The notes under the pieces were generated by a model. The model was not told the origin of the DNA. It worked only from the letters and a program-made list of their open reading frames with translations, and did no database searches. Made by a program: the position numbers and the translations under genes. Shown here one piece after another: positions 33,895 through 43,332 of a stretch of 64,000 nucleotides of DNA (positions are counted from its first letter, which is position 1; each line of letters opens with the position of its first letter). The stretch is from NCBI RefSeq assembly GCF_040675465.1, contig NZ_JBFAPA010000007.1, positions 310,001 through 374,000 of the forward strand, in the 5' to 3' direction. The DNA comes from Kibdelosporangium sp040675465 (GTDB lineage: Bacteria; Actinomycetota; Actinomycetes; Mycobacteriales; Pseudonocardiaceae).

Positions 33895-35384
33895 TGGTGC
33901 CGCCCGCCTCCGCGAAGCGCCGCCGCCCGTGGACGCTGCGGACGCGCATCGTCGTCGCCCTGCTGTTGCTCGCCACCACCGGACTCGCGGTGTTCGGCGT
34001 GGCCAGCGTGCTGCTGATCCGGCAGTCGATGATCGCCCGGGTCGACCAGCAACTCGACGAGCAGAGCCGCCGGATCGGTCCACGTATCTTCAGGGGACAG
34101 TTGCCGCCACCGCCCCGCCTGGGCGGCCGCAACGGCCAGGACCTGCCGACGGATTTCGCGATCCAGGAATTCTACCCGGACGGCGAACCGAACCCCGATC
34201 ACAGTGCCAACATCAGCGCCACCGTCGGGCCGATTCTGCCGCCGGTGAACGAGGAGACGTTTTCGCAGCTGCCTCAACACGCCTTCACCGTGGACGACAA
34301 GGAAGGCAAAGCGTCGTGGCGCGTGCGGGTGATCCAGCGCCAGTCGTCGCAGGCTGACGGCCAGGTCGTGCTCGTCGCCGTTGCCCAGTCGCTGGAGACG
34401 GTCCAGGAGACCGTTTCACGTCTGGTGTGGATTGAGGTGCTGGTCGGTGTCGCGGCGTTGGCGGCGCTCGGTGCCATCGGGTTCTGGGTGGTACGGCTGG
34501 GCCTCCGGCCGCTCACCAGGATCGAGCACACCGCGGGAGGGATCGCGAGCGGCCACCTGGACCTGCGGATCGAGGCCGACCCCCGGACCGAGGTGGGCCG
34601 GCTCGGCGGCGTCCTGAACACCATGGTCGGCCGTCTTTCCTCGGCGCTGCGGCAACGTCAGCAGTCCGAGGCGCGCCTCCGCCGTTTCGTCGCCGACGCG
34701 TCCCACGAGCTGCGTACCCCGTTGACCTCGATTCGCGGTTTCGCTGAACTCCACCGCCGCGGCGGAGCGCCCGAACGGGAGGATGTCGACAAGCTGATGT
34801 CCCGCATCGAGGACGAGGCGATCCGGATGGGCCTGCTCGTCGAGGACATGCTCCTGCTGGCGCGCCTGGACCAGGAACGCGCACTGGACCTCGCCGACCT
34901 GGACCTGCGGTTGCTCGTCGAGGACGCGGTGCACGACGCCCGTGTCCGCGACCCAGACCGTCCGGTCGAACTGCGAAAACCCGAAACCCAGGTACGCGTG
35001 ACCGTCGACGAGCACCGGATGCGCCAGGTGATCACCAACCTGATCAACAACGCCATGATCCACACGCCGCCGGACAGCCCCGTCCACGTGGTCGTCGGTG
35101 GCCCAGCCCGACTGGACGGACCTCCGGTCGCCGTGGCGGGCGTAATCGACTCCTACGCCCGCGTCGTTCTCGAAGTCATCGACGAAGGCCCAGGCGTGCC
35201 CCTGGAGGCCGCACCCAACATCTTCGACCGGTTCTACCGCGTGGACTCGGCCCGATCCCGCCGCCGCGGCGGAACAGGCCTCGGCCTCGCAATTACCGCT
35301 GCGATCCTCGAAGCCCACGGCGGTCGCGTTGAACTTCGGACCGAGCCCGGACAAGGCGCCCGTTTCACCGTGTTCCTGCCATGA
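33894..35384 (+). CDS. Sensor histidine kinase with HAMP domain
   Basis: A 496-residue classical kinase. TM1 lies at about residues 17-42, an extracellular sensor region at about 43-175, TM2 at about 178-202, then HAMP. The phospho-acceptor His271 is in FVADASHELRTPLTSIRGFAELHRRGG. The ATP-binding domain has the N box QVITNLINNAMIHTPP, G1 IDEGPGVP, F box IFDRFYRVD and G2 GGTGLGLAI. The extracellular part is Pro-rich and has no recognised ligand fold. It is translationally coupled to the response regulator upstream. Confidence 0.95.
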   Translation: MVPPASAKRRRPWTLRTRIVVALLLLATTGLAVFGVASVLLIRQSMIARVDQQLDEQSRRIGPRIFRGQLPPPPRLGGRNGQDLPTDFAIQEFYPDGEPNPDHSANISATVGPILPPVNEETFSQLPQHAFTVDDKEGKASWRVRVIQRQSSQADGQVVLVAVAQSLETVQETVSRLVWIEVLVGVAALAALGAIGFWVVRLGLRPLTRIEHTAGGIASGHLDLRIEADPRTEVGRLGGVLNTMVGRLSSALRQRQQSEARLRRFVADASHELRTPLTSIRGFAELHRRGGAPEREDVDKLMSRIEDEAIRMGLLVEDMLLLARLDQERALDLADLDLRLLVEDAVHDARVRDPDRPVELRKPETQVRVTVDEHRMRQVITNLINNAMIHTPPDSPVHVVVGGPARLDGPPVAVAGVIDSYARVVLEVIDEGPGVPLEAAPNIFDRFYRVDSARSRRRGGTGLGLAITAAILEAHGGRVELRTEPGQGARFTVFLP

Positions 35385-35872
35385 CTGCGGTAAACGCCTG
35401 AGGAAACCGAATGTCCGTCCCCCAACCGGACCTTGACCAGCACGGCGTACCCGCCCAGAAAACGCTTCTCGATCCAGCCTGTTGCAGACACAGCTACGCC
35501 AGCCTCGGCGCGGATCGTGCCGTCCACAGCCCGTGCTCGACTTGCCCGGCCACCTGTAGGTGGTGGGCGCGCATCAGTGCACGCTGCGGACGTGGTGAGT
35601 CGAGTTCACAGTTTCAGCTCGGGCGCGTGGCCATCAGCCCGGCTCGGGCCGCACGACGAACACACTCGCCATGCGGCCCGACCAGTTCGGTCCCGGCCTG
35701 AAAGGGCCCGGTCAGGTTCGAACTGGCCCCCGAAGAAGCCCGGGGCTCGTTCAATCCGGCCCGCCACGGCCAACCGCTAACCCCAGATCGTCTCCCCAGA
35801 TTCACGCCAGTTCACGAACAGTCCGGAACAGCCTGCGGTCCTGCGGATCGGCCGGACATTCAGGTCGCCGGA
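35385..35872. other. Intergenic stretch with a weak hairpin
   Basis: No convincing gene in 488 bp. An 8-bp inverted repeat (35682-35689 with 35719-35726) with internal GGCC pairing could end transcription of the kinase operon or of neither gene. The minus strand holds a short frame containing WIEKRFLGGYAVLVKVRLGD that looks partly coding, but it overlaps the kinase gene end and has no start or ribosome site. Confidence 0.4.
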
Positions 35873-36709
35873 TCAGGCAGGGCTGAAGCGGGCGGCGGCG
35901 ATCGGCCGTTGCGCGACCGTGTAGGTGTTCGCCGACGAGGAGTTCACACTCCAGCGATAGCGTGAAAAGACCCCAGTGGATGTCGACGCGTAGAACATCA
36001 TGTGCCCGAATCCGACGCCTTCGCGGTCGTTGACGCCGTCGATCAGCCGGATGTCGGGGTACACGTAGTAGTTGCCGACGCCGAGCACGCCATGCGGATC
36101 GGATGTGCAGTCGATGATCTCGATGGCGTACTGGATCTCGCCGGGGAAGTTCAGCGTGGGACTCGGCGCGACGTACGTGCCCTTGATGCGCCGCACCATG
36201 ACGATGTGCCCGGTCTGCGTTGGCTGGTTGTTCTGGTAGTCGATCGCGATGAGGTCACCGGCCCGCAGATCGGTGACTTTCGTGATCGGCGTCCAATGCG
36301 GAACGGCCGGACCGGCGAACACCCGGCGATAGTCGCGCGCGTTCGGACTGACCGAGCCGAAGTACGTTCGGTAGTACTCCTCGGTCGCCACGGCCGGGTA
36401 GGTGTGGCGCAGGAGTCCGGTGAGGAACGATGCGCACTGACTCTGGTTGAACCAGGTCGACGGCTGGCCCGGAGTGCCCCACGTAAGGATGTTCGGCGTG
36501 CCGTCGTCCTTGTAGTTGTTGTTGGTACGTGGGCATTCCGGCAGGTTCAGGTAATTCGCGAACTGCTCCGCCTCGATCACGTGCGGGGCTGTGGGCAGAT
36601 ACGGATCGGGGCTGAGTTCGTCCGCCGACGCCTCGCCGCCGCTCAACGCGGTGACACCGAATGCGGTGCCCGCGCCGAGCAGCGTCCTGCGGGATAAGGA
36701 AAAAGCCAT
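35873..36709 (-). CDS. Tat-exported NlpC/P60- or CHAP-like protein
   Basis: 278 residues. The N-terminus MAFSLSRRTLLGAGTAFGV is a twin-arginine signal peptide. The mature part has a Cys at the start of a helix (WFNQSQCASFLTGLLRHTYP) and later GDLIAIDYQ with a following TGHIVMVRR. That Cys...His order is typical of CHAP and NlpC/P60 cysteine peptidases or amidases that cut peptidoglycan or small amides. The family match is by motif order only, and the two-residue surroundings are not canonical, so activity is unproven. The ATG at 36709 gives the signal peptide directly. It lies just downstream of the uronate genes but is not needed for that pathway. Confidence 0.65.
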   Translation of the reverse strand: MAFSLSRRTLLGAGTAFGVTALSGGEASADELSPDPYLPTAPHVIEAEQFANYLNLPECPRTNNNYKDDGTPNILTWGTPGQPSTWFNQSQCASFLTGLLRHTYPAVATEEYYRTYFGSVSPNARDYRRVFAGPAVPHWTPITKVTDLRAGDLIAIDYQNNQPTQTGHIVMVRRIKGTYVAPSPTLNFPGEIQYAIEIIDCTSDPHGVLGVGNYYVYPDIRLIDGVNDREGVGFGHMMFYASTSTGVFSRYRWSVNSSSANTYTVAQRPIAAARFSPA

Positions 36710-36731
36710 ACCCCGATCCAACCAGCCGACG

Positions 36732-38237
36732 TCAGTGCTTACCCAGGATTCCGTCGCGCCGCCGTGTGATCCCCAACGGGTTGGCGTCCTGCAGCTCCGG
36801 TGGCAGCAGGGCGTCCGGCCACGTCTGGTAGGCGACCGGAGCGAGCCAACGGTAGATCCCCGGCACACCGATCGACGTGTGGATCGTGTTCGTGGTCGCC
36901 GGCCACGGACCGCCGTGCTGCATCGCCCAGGCCAACGCGATCCCGGTCGGCCAGCCGTTGTAGATCAACCGTCCGGCGATCTTGCGGAGTTCCGCGGCCA
37001 CTCGCCCGGCGAGCTCGTGCTCGGAATCCGAGGCGTGCACAGTGCCGGTCAACGTTCCAGGCAAACGGTGAAGCAGCGCCAGCAAGGTTTCCGGGTCGTC
37101 GTACGTCACGACCAGACCGGCCGGACCGAAGTTCTCCTCGGTCAGCTTTTCCAGATTCGCCACGAAAACGTCCAGCGACACCTTGAACAGGCTCGGTGTC
37201 CCCGCCCACGCCTCGTCCGGCGCAGTCCCCGTCGCCACGACCTGTACCAGGTCGCTGTTGGCCATGGCCTCCACAGTGGACCGGTACGAGTGGCACATGC
37301 GCTCGTTCAGCATCGCCCCGCCGGTCGAGTCGGCGACGGCGGCGGCCAGTGGCTCGACGATCGACTCCGGCGCGAAGACAAGCCCGGGATTGGTGCAGAA
37401 CTGCCCGACACCCATGGTCACCGACTGGGCGAAGCCCTTCGCGATCTCCTCCGGCCGGTCCGCCGCGGCGGCCGGCAGGATCACGGTCGGGTTGATGCTG
37501 CCGAGTTCGCCGTAGAACGGGATCGGGTCCGGCCGCGAGTTCGCGAGGTCGTACAGCGCCCGCCCGCCACCGACGGAACCGGTGAACCCGGCGGCCTTGA
37601 CGTGTGGGTGCTGAACGAGCCGGACACCGGACTGCGTGCCGTAGATGACGGAGAACAACCCGTCCGGCGCGCCGCCTTCCTTCAACGCGGCGGTGACGAC
37701 CCGGCCGGTCTCACGCGAAGTGTTCGGGTGCGCCGAGTGCGCCTTCACCACGACCGCGCATCCCGCGGCGAGCGCGGACGCGGTGTCCGAGCCGACCGTG
37801 GACAGCGCGAACGGGAAGTTGCTCGCGGAGTACACCGCGATGACGCCCATCGGCCGCAGCACGCGCCGCAGATCCGGCCGCGGCGGGATGATGTCCGGGT
37901 TCGGCGAGTCCAGCATCGCCTCGACGTAGCTGCCCTCACGCAGGACTTCAGCGAAAAGCCGAAGCTGGTTCGTGGTGCGCTTGAGCTCGGTGGTCAGCCG
38001 CGGAAGGCCGAGCGCGGTCTCGCTGTCGGCGGTGCTGATGAGCAGTTCGGACTCGTCGTCCAGCCGGTCGGCGACCAGGTCCAGAACGGTCGCGCGGTCG
38101 GCCGCGGTCCATTCGGACCAGATCTGAAATGCCCCCGCCGCCGCTTCGCAGAGCCGGTCCACCTCGCCGTCCGAGGTCGCCTCGACCGGTTCGCCGAACG
38201 GCTCGCCCGTCCTCGGGTTGTAGCCCTGCACACTCAC
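36732..38237 (-). CDS. 2-ketoglutarate semialdehyde dehydrogenase (NADP-type aldehyde dehydrogenase)
   Basis: A 501-residue aldehyde dehydrogenase for the last step of the oxidative uronate route, 2-ketoglutarate semialdehyde to 2-ketoglutarate. The catalytic Cys281 is in GVGQFCTNPGL and Glu244 in FYGELGSINP. VVVKAHSAHPNTS and GFTGSVGGGRAL are the coenzyme-binding segments. The pattern GQFCTNPG together with YNGWPTGIALAWAMQHGGPWPAT is typical of ketoglutarate semialdehyde dehydrogenases rather than general ALDHs. The GTG at 38237 overlaps the udh stop by 4 nt (GTGA). Confidence 0.9.
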   Translation of the reverse strand: MSVQGYNPRTGEPFGEPVEATSDGEVDRLCEAAAGAFQIWSEWTAADRATVLDLVADRLDDESELLISTADSETALGLPRLTTELKRTTNQLRLFAEVLREGSYVEAMLDSPNPDIIPPRPDLRRVLRPMGVIAVYSASNFPFALSTVGSDTASALAAGCAVVVKAHSAHPNTSRETGRVVTAALKEGGAPDGLFSVIYGTQSGVRLVQHPHVKAAGFTGSVGGGRALYDLANSRPDPIPFYGELGSINPTVILPAAAADRPEEIAKGFAQSVTMGVGQFCTNPGLVFAPESIVEPLAAAVADSTGGAMLNERMCHSYRSTVEAMANSDLVQVVATGTAPDEAWAGTPSLFKVSLDVFVANLEKLTEENFGPAGLVVTYDDPETLLALLHRLPGTLTGTVHASDSEHELAGRVAAELRKIAGRLIYNGWPTGIALAWAMQHGGPWPATTNTIHTSIGVPGIYRWLAPVAYQTWPDALLPPELQDANPLGITRRRDGILGKH

Positions 38238-39067
38238 CGACCTGCCTCCTTCGCTTCCTTGATGGCCGTGTCGAAGTCCGGCCCGACCCAGACGCCACCG
38301 AGGTAGCTCTGGGCCAGTGAACTGGGATCGGGTTCGCCGTGCGCGGCGATCACCTCGTCCGCGTAGACCTCCGAGTCGTCCTTCGACTCGTACCCGAGCT
38401 TGCGGGCCTCATCCAGGGAGAACCACCGCCGGGTGTTGTCCGAGATTCCCCACACGACGCGGAATCCCGGCGCAGGCGTGGTCAGGCACGCCTCGAACAG
38501 CCGGGCGCCGTCGTCGGGGGACAGCCACGTTGAGAGCATCCGCGTGTCCTTGGGCCGTTCGAAGCACGAGCCGATCCGCACACAGATGACGTCCATGCCG
38601 TACCGGTCGGCGAACAGGCTGCCCAGCGCCTCGACCGCCACCTTGCTCACGCCGTAGTTCGTGTCCGGCCGCGGGAACAGGTAGTCGCCCGCCTCACCCT
38701 CGGCCTTCTGGAAGAACCCGACCGCGTGGTTGGAGCTGGCCAGCACCACGCGTTTGATCCCTTGCCGGCGGGCGGCCTCCAGCACGGTGTACGTGCCGTT
38801 GATGTTCACCTCGAGGATCTGCGACCAGACCTGTTCCAGGCTGTGCCCGCCCAGGTGGACCACCGCCGAGACGCCCTCACACGCCTGCTCCATGGCGGCC
38901 ATGTCGGTGATCGACGTCTGGACGATCTCCACCCGTTCCCCGTCGCCTGCCGCCGGCAACTCGGCGATGTCCAGCAGCCTCAGGATCCGATCGTCGGCGG
39001 CCAGCCGCGGCCGCATCAGCGTCCCGACTCCCCCCGCCGCTCCGGTGATCAGGATGCGTTCGGTCAC
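38234..39067 (-). CDS. udh: Uronate dehydrogenase
   Basis: A 277-residue short-chain dehydrogenase. It oxidises D-galacturonate or D-glucuronate with NAD to the aldarolactone, the entry step of the pathway. The N-terminal ILITGAAGGVGTLMRPRL binds NAD. The active-site Ser is in VLASSNHAVGFF and the Tyr-X3-Lys is NYGVSK. RIGSCFERPKDTRMLSTWLS is the Udh-specific block that holds the substrate carboxylate. The GTG at 39067 has AAGGGG about 9 nt upstream. It is translationally coupled to the aldehyde dehydrogenase gene and sits next to the IclR gene. Confidence 0.92.
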   Translation of the reverse strand: MTERILITGAAGGVGTLMRPRLAADDRILRLLDIAELPAAGDGERVEIVQTSITDMAAMEQACEGVSAVVHLGGHSLEQVWSQILEVNINGTYTVLEAARRQGIKRVVLASSNHAVGFFQKAEGEAGDYLFPRPDTNYGVSKVAVEALGSLFADRYGMDVICVRIGSCFERPKDTRMLSTWLSPDDGARLFEACLTTPAPGFRVVWGISDNTRRWFSLDEARKLGYESKDDSEVYADEVIAAHGEPDPSSLAQSYLGGVWVGPDFDTAIKEAKEAGR

Positions 39068-39195
39068 TTTCGTGTTCCCCTTCGGTTCGTGCTCGAGCGG
39101 GAATGCTCGTCGGGAGCGGCGGCGCGCCCAACGGCGGTGTTTCTGGCGTTCCGGTGCAGGTCGGACGTGGTTTCGGGCTGAACGTGAACTGGGTG

Positions 39196-39972
39196 TCAGC
39201 GGCCGAACTGCCGGAGCAGCTCGGTGATCGTCTTGGCGCCTTCGAGCAGCGCGGTGACGACCTGGTTCTCGTGGTCGGCGTCGAGCCGGCCCAGCGGGAC
39301 GGAACAACTGATCGCGTCGATCACCGGGTTGCGGTACGGCAGCGCGACGGCGAAACACCCGAGACCGGGCGTGTTCTCCTCGCGTTCGTTCGCGTAGCCG
39401 GCGACCCGGAAGCGGGCCAGCTGTTCGTGCAGCGCGGCCCGGTCGACCACGGTGTTCGGGGTCAACGGGACCAGCTTTTCTGGCAAGATGGACTCGACCT
39501 CCGCCGCCGGTCGTTCCGCCAGCAACGCCTTGCCGAGGGAGGTGGAGTGCGCCGGCAGCCTCCTGCCCACGCGGGAGACCACCCGGAGGTGGTGTTCGGA
39601 CTCCCGGCTGGCCAGGTACACGACGTCAGCCCCATCGAGGCGGGCCAGGTGGACCGTCTCGTTCACCTCGCGGCGGACGTGCTCCATCACCCTGATCGCC
39701 ACCTGGACCACCGGGTCGTGGTCCAAATAGGACGTACCGACGAGCAGGGCCCGCACACCGATGCCGTACGTGCCGCTGGCCGGCTCGACCTCGACCCAGC
39801 CGCGGGCCACGAGCGTCTGCAGCAGCATGTACAGGCTCGACTTCGGATAGCTCAGCGTGTGGTGCAGCTCGGTCAGGGTCAGCCTGCGTTCCGAGGACGC
39901 CAACGCCTCCAGCAGTTCCACGGTCCGGTCGGCCGATTTCACGGCCGTGGGCCGGGCTTGTTCCACCGCCAC
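39196..39972 (-). CDS. IclR-family regulator of the uronate genes
   Basis: 258 residues. The winged helix (about 12-75) has LTLTELHHTLSYPKSSLYMLLQTLVARGWVE, and the ligand-binding GAF-like domain (about 85-255) has HLARLDGADVVYLAS, SRVGRRLPAHSTSLGKALLAERP and the terminal VPLGRLDA segment. The GTG at 39972 has a GGAGG site. It lies between the udh-dehydrogenase pair, which it precedes on the same strand (128-bp gap), and the divergent ABC-importer operon. It probably represses both until a uronate or aldarate binds. An IclR-type palindrome is present in the divergent region. Confidence 0.93.
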   Translation of the reverse strand: MAVEQARPTAVKSADRTVELLEALASSERRLTLTELHHTLSYPKSSLYMLLQTLVARGWVEVEPASGTYGIGVRALLVGTSYLDHDPVVQVAIRVMEHVRREVNETVHLARLDGADVVYLASRESEHHLRVVSRVGRRLPAHSTSLGKALLAERPAAEVESILPEKLVPLTPNTVVDRAALHEQLARFRVAGYANEREENTPGLGCFAVALPYRNPVIDAISCSVPLGRLDADHENQVVTALLEGAKTITELLRQFGR

Positions 39973-40009
39973 GTGCGTCCTCCTTTGGCAACAACCCCGT
40001 CACGCGTCC

Positions 40010-40038
40010 TTGACAGTAGTCCTGCCGATTCTTACAGT
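40010..40038 (+). promoter_or_regulatory. Consensus promoter of the uronate importer operon
   Basis: TTGACA (40010-40015) and TACAGT (40033-40038) are separated by exactly 17 nt, a nearly ideal housekeeping sigma promoter for the plus-strand operon starting at 40115. Confidence 0.8.
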
Positions 40039-40068
40039 CCGGCTGCAGGTTCACAAGTACGACCCAAC

Positions 40069-40082
40069 TTCGCATATGTGAA
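40069..40082. promoter_or_regulatory. Putative IclR operator
   Basis: TTCGCATATGTGAA is palindromic at 12 of 14 positions and lies about 25-40 nt downstream of the expected transcription start, where a repressor would block elongation or initiation. The divergent IclR gene starts 97 nt away. Confidence 0.6.
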
Positions 40083-40114
40083 ATGTTGCCACCACCAGTA
40101 GCTGGAGTGGTCCC

Positions 40115-41467
40115 ATGCCGGACACCGCAGTCTCGCGCTTATCTCGCAGGTCAATCACGTCCTTGCTGTCCGTCGCCACGCTCGCCGTGGCCACGTTGAC
40201 CGGATGTGGAACCTCGACGTCCTCCTCCGCGCCACAGGGCGACCCGAACGCCCCGCTCGAGGTCTGGACCCGCAGCACGGAGGCCTCTGCAAAGGTTTAC
40301 ACCAGGATCTTCGCCGAGTTCACCAAGCAGACCGGGATCAAGATCGACTACAAGCCGGTCTTCAACGACTTCGACAAGCAGATCCAGCAGCGCGCGTCCG
40401 CGAAGGACCTGCCCGACGCCGTCGTGACCGATACCGGTTCGCTCGGCGTGTTCACCCAGCAAGGCCTGGTCCCCGAGGTGGACCGCAACTCGCTCGCCGG
40501 TGCCGGCGACGTCACCGACCGCGCCTGGGGCAACGCCAAGACCGCGGACGGCAAGTACCACGCCATCCCGTGGTCGACCCAGGCCATGGTCACGCTGATC
40601 CGCAAGGACTGGCGGGAGAAGCTGGGCAAGCCCGTGCCGACCACCTGGGAGGAACTGGCCGACCTGGCCAAGGCCTTCACCACCCAGGACCCGGACGGCA
40701 ACGGCAAGGCCGACACCTACGGCATGCTCGCCCCGGCGACGACCGACCGCGGGTACACGCTGTGGTGGGCGACGAGTTACCTGTGGCAGGGCGGCGGCGA
40801 CGTCCTGACCGACGCCGGAAACGGCAAGTTCAACGTGGCGATCGACTCGCCGGACAGCGTCTCGTCCGTCGAGTGGCTGCGTGGCCTGTTCTGCGACAGC
40901 AAGGTGATGAACCCGAACGCGCTCACGCTGAGCACTAACGACGCACACCCGCTGTTCGAGACCGGCAAGGCCGGCATCTACCTGACCGGCCCGTACCTGT
41001 TCAGCCGGTTCGACAAGAACCTGGGCAAGGACAAGTACGAAGTCATTCCGTCTCCCAAGGGCCCCAAGGGCGACACCGTCCTGGGTGAGGGCGACGACCT
41101 GTACCTGATGGCCGGCTCGCCGAACCCGGCCGGTCAGAAGAAGCTGGCGGAGTTCATGCTGACCGCGAACGTCCAGAAGATGGGCATGACGGTGCAGTCC
41201 GGCGAGACCCCCGTGGTCCGCCTGCCGGTGAACAAGACGGTGAACGTCAAGGACGTCCTCAAGGACGACCGCTGGGAGACCACCGCGAAGGTCTACGAGA
41301 CCAGCGGCCGGCCGTTCCCGGGCGTGCCGAACTTCCAGCCGTTCCGCCAGAAGACCTCGGAGTCGCTGAGCAAGATCCTCACCTGCGGCACCGACACCAA
41401 GACCGAGCTGACCCGGCTGGCTGGTGATCTGAAGAAGGAACTCGGAACTCAGGGCATCGCGCAGTGA
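40115..41467 (+). CDS. ABC importer sugar/uronate-binding lipoprotein
   Basis: A 450-residue family 1 extracellular solute-binding protein. The signal peptide ends in a lipobox with Cys31 (L-T-G-C), followed by a Ser-rich linker. EVWTRSTEASAKVYTRIFAEFTKQTGIKID is the start of the MalE-like fold, and TWEELADLAKAFTTQDPDGNGKADTYG is a hinge segment common to sugar-oligomer binding proteins. In this cluster the ligand is probably a mono- or di-galacturonate or glucuronide (inference). The permease gene follows with a 4-nt GTGA overlap. No ATPase gene is in the cluster, so a shared MsiK-type ATPase is likely. Confidence 0.9.
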   Translation: MPDTAVSRLSRRSITSLLSVATLAVATLTGCGTSTSSSAPQGDPNAPLEVWTRSTEASAKVYTRIFAEFTKQTGIKIDYKPVFNDFDKQIQQRASAKDLPDAVVTDTGSLGVFTQQGLVPEVDRNSLAGAGDVTDRAWGNAKTADGKYHAIPWSTQAMVTLIRKDWREKLGKPVPTTWEELADLAKAFTTQDPDGNGKADTYGMLAPATTDRGYTLWWATSYLWQGGGDVLTDAGNGKFNVAIDSPDSVSSVEWLRGLFCDSKVMNPNALTLSTNDAHPLFETGKAGIYLTGPYLFSRFDKNLGKDKYEVIPSPKGPKGDTVLGEGDDLYLMAGSPNPAGQKKLAEFMLTANVQKMGMTVQSGETPVVRLPVNKTVNVKDVLKDDRWETTAKVYETSGRPFPGVPNFQPFRQKTSESLSKILTCGTDTKTELTRLAGDLKKELGTQGIAQ

Positions 41468-42423
41468 CAGCTGCCCGTGAAGCCACCGCCGTCCCGGGTG
41501 TGACACACACCGCCCGGGATGGCGGTGTGTCAACGGCGGGGCGGCGCAAGCCCCGCCGGTGGACGCGTTCCGCGATCCCATGGCTGTTCCTTGCGCCCGC
41601 GCTGTTGTTCTTCCTCTACTTCAAGTTCATCCCGATGGCGGAGGGAATCCGGCTGAGCCTGTACAAGGTGCAGCCGTTCCTCGGCGACTTGTTCGTCGGG
41701 ATGGACAACTACACATCAGTGCTCGACGACTCGGCGTTCCAGGACGCGGCCGTGCACACGGCGGTCCTGGCGGCGGGGACGACGTTCGGCTCGATGATCG
41801 TCGGTTTCTGCCTGGCACTGTTGCTCGAGGGCCAGGCGAAGTCGTTGTGGTTCGTGCGGTCCGCGGTGTTCCTGCCCGTGGTGGCCGCGACCGCCGTGAT
41901 CGGTGAGATCTGGCGCGTCCTGCTGTTCCCGGCGCCCAACGGTTTCGCCAACGAGGTGCTGTCGTGGATCGGCGTGGGTCCCTCGACGTTCCTGGACCAC
42001 CCGGACACCGCGCTGTGGTCGGTCATGCTCGTCGGGATCTGGAAACACGCGCCCTACGACATGGTCCTGATCCTCGCGGGCCTGGCCGGAATCGACCGCG
42101 AGCAGTACGAGGCGGCCGCGATCGACGGTACGAACGTGTTCCAACGGCTGTGGTACGTGACGCTTCCGGCGCTGCGGCCGGTTGTGACGATCCTGCTGAC
42201 CCTGGCGGCGATCCGTGGTCTTCGTGTTTTCACCGAAGTCTACGTGCTGACCGGCGGAGGCCCGGCCGGTGCGACCTCCGTGTGGATGACCACGGTGTTC
42301 TCGCGAGGCTTCGAGAAGAACGACATTGGCGTGGCCGCGGCCGCTTCGGTCATGCTGTTCCTGGTCACATTCGTGCTGACGGTGATAGTGCAGGTGTGGC
42401 GCCGGGCGAGGGAGGCGAGATGA
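41464..42423 (+). CDS. ABC importer permease, MalF/UgpA type
   Basis: 319 residues with six helices; the first begins IPWLFLAPALLFFLYFKFIP. The coupling-helix motif EAAAIDGTNVFQRLWYVTLPALRPV (EAA loop) lies near residue 218. The GTG at 41464 overlaps the stop of the binding-protein gene, and the stop in turn overlaps the second permease start (ATGA). It forms the heteromeric channel with the next gene product. Confidence 0.94.
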   Translation: MTAAREATAVPGVTHTARDGGVSTAGRRKPRRWTRSAIPWLFLAPALLFFLYFKFIPMAEGIRLSLYKVQPFLGDLFVGMDNYTSVLDDSAFQDAAVHTAVLAAGTTFGSMIVGFCLALLLEGQAKSLWFVRSAVFLPVVAATAVIGEIWRVLLFPAPNGFANEVLSWIGVGPSTFLDHPDTALWSVMLVGIWKHAPYDMVLILAGLAGIDREQYEAAAIDGTNVFQRLWYVTLPALRPVVTILLTLAAIRGLRVFTEVYVLTGGGPAGATSVWMTTVFSRGFEKNDIGVAAAASVMLFLVTFVLTVIVQVWRRAREAR

Positions 42424-43307
42424 GTCGCGCTGCCAAGGTGTCGACCAGGCTGGACACCGCGCTCGGCTGGTCGACCGACCGCAACGCGTGGCTGAGCCGC
42501 GGTGTTCGCATCCTGTTGTGCGTGCTGGCGGTCCTATTGTTCACCGGTCCGCTGATCACCGTGTTCTCGGGCGCCTTCGACGTCAACCGCGACCCAACCC
42601 AGTTCTCGGTGATCCCGCACCACCCCACGACGATCAACTTCGAGGAGGGCAGCCACAAGAACATCTGGGGCTACTTCGCCAACTCGCTGTTCATCGCCGG
42701 CGGGGCGTTGCTGCTGCAGCTGCTCGTGAGCGTGTTCGCCGCGTATGCGATGGCACGCAAGAAGTTCCGTGGTCAGGCGATCATCCTGCTGCTGATCCTG
42801 ACCACCATGATGCTCCCGGAAGAGGTCATCGCGATCCCGCTGTCGCTGATCGTCGGCGATCTTCCGGTGGTGCACTGGAACCTCCGGGGGACCCTACTGG
42901 GAGTGATCCTTCCTTTGGGCGCCTGGGGTTTCTCCATCTTCGTGATGACCGAGTTCATGCGTGAGATCCCGGTGGAGCTGGAGGAGGCGGCCAAGGTGGA
43001 CGGTGCTGGGGAGCTGCGCATCTTCGCGCGGATCATCCTGCCGCTCTGCCGACCCGCGCTCGCCGTGATCGCGGTGTTCGGGTTCAACATGATCTGGGAC
43101 CAGTACCTGCTACCCCGGATCGTGGCCAACGACCCGTCCGACTACACGCTGACCGTCGCTCTGGCGGATCTACGGTCGGATTTCGAGGTGGGGCCGGGCA
43201 TCGTGCTGGCGGGGGCTTTGCTCGCACTGCTGCCCAGCCTGCTCGTGTACCTGTCACTGCAGAAGTCGTTCCTGCGTGGGATAACCACAGGCGCGGTCAA
43301 GGGTTGA
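42420..43307 (+). CDS. ABC importer permease, MalG/UgpE type
   Basis: 295 residues with six helices. The N-terminal cytosolic tail is about 28 residues. A periplasmic loop with RDPTQFSVIPHHPTTINFEE follows helix 1. The EAA coupling loop is ELEEAAKVDGAGELRIFARIILPLCRPA. The ATG at 42420 overlaps the upstream stop by 4 nt. KdgD follows after 25 nt, so the importer and the degradative genes form one transcript. Confidence 0.94.
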   Translation: MSRAAKVSTRLDTALGWSTDRNAWLSRGVRILLCVLAVLLFTGPLITVFSGAFDVNRDPTQFSVIPHHPTTINFEEGSHKNIWGYFANSLFIAGGALLLQLLVSVFAAYAMARKKFRGQAIILLLILTTMMLPEEVIAIPLSLIVGDLPVVHWNLRGTLLGVILPLGAWGFSIFVMTEFMREIPVELEEAAKVDGAGELRIFARIILPLCRPALAVIAVFGFNMIWDQYLLPRIVANDPSDYTLTVALADLRSDFEVGPGIVLAGALLALLPSLLVYLSLQKSFLRGITTGAVKG

Positions 43308-43332
43308 TCGCCGGTCAAGATTGAGGTCAGGT

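Noticed and set aside
35711..35726. tRNA-like GGTTCGAA segment after the histidine kinase gene
   Set aside because: The loop is offset by one base and no anticodon arm is present upstream; it is better explained as part of a short inverted repeat.
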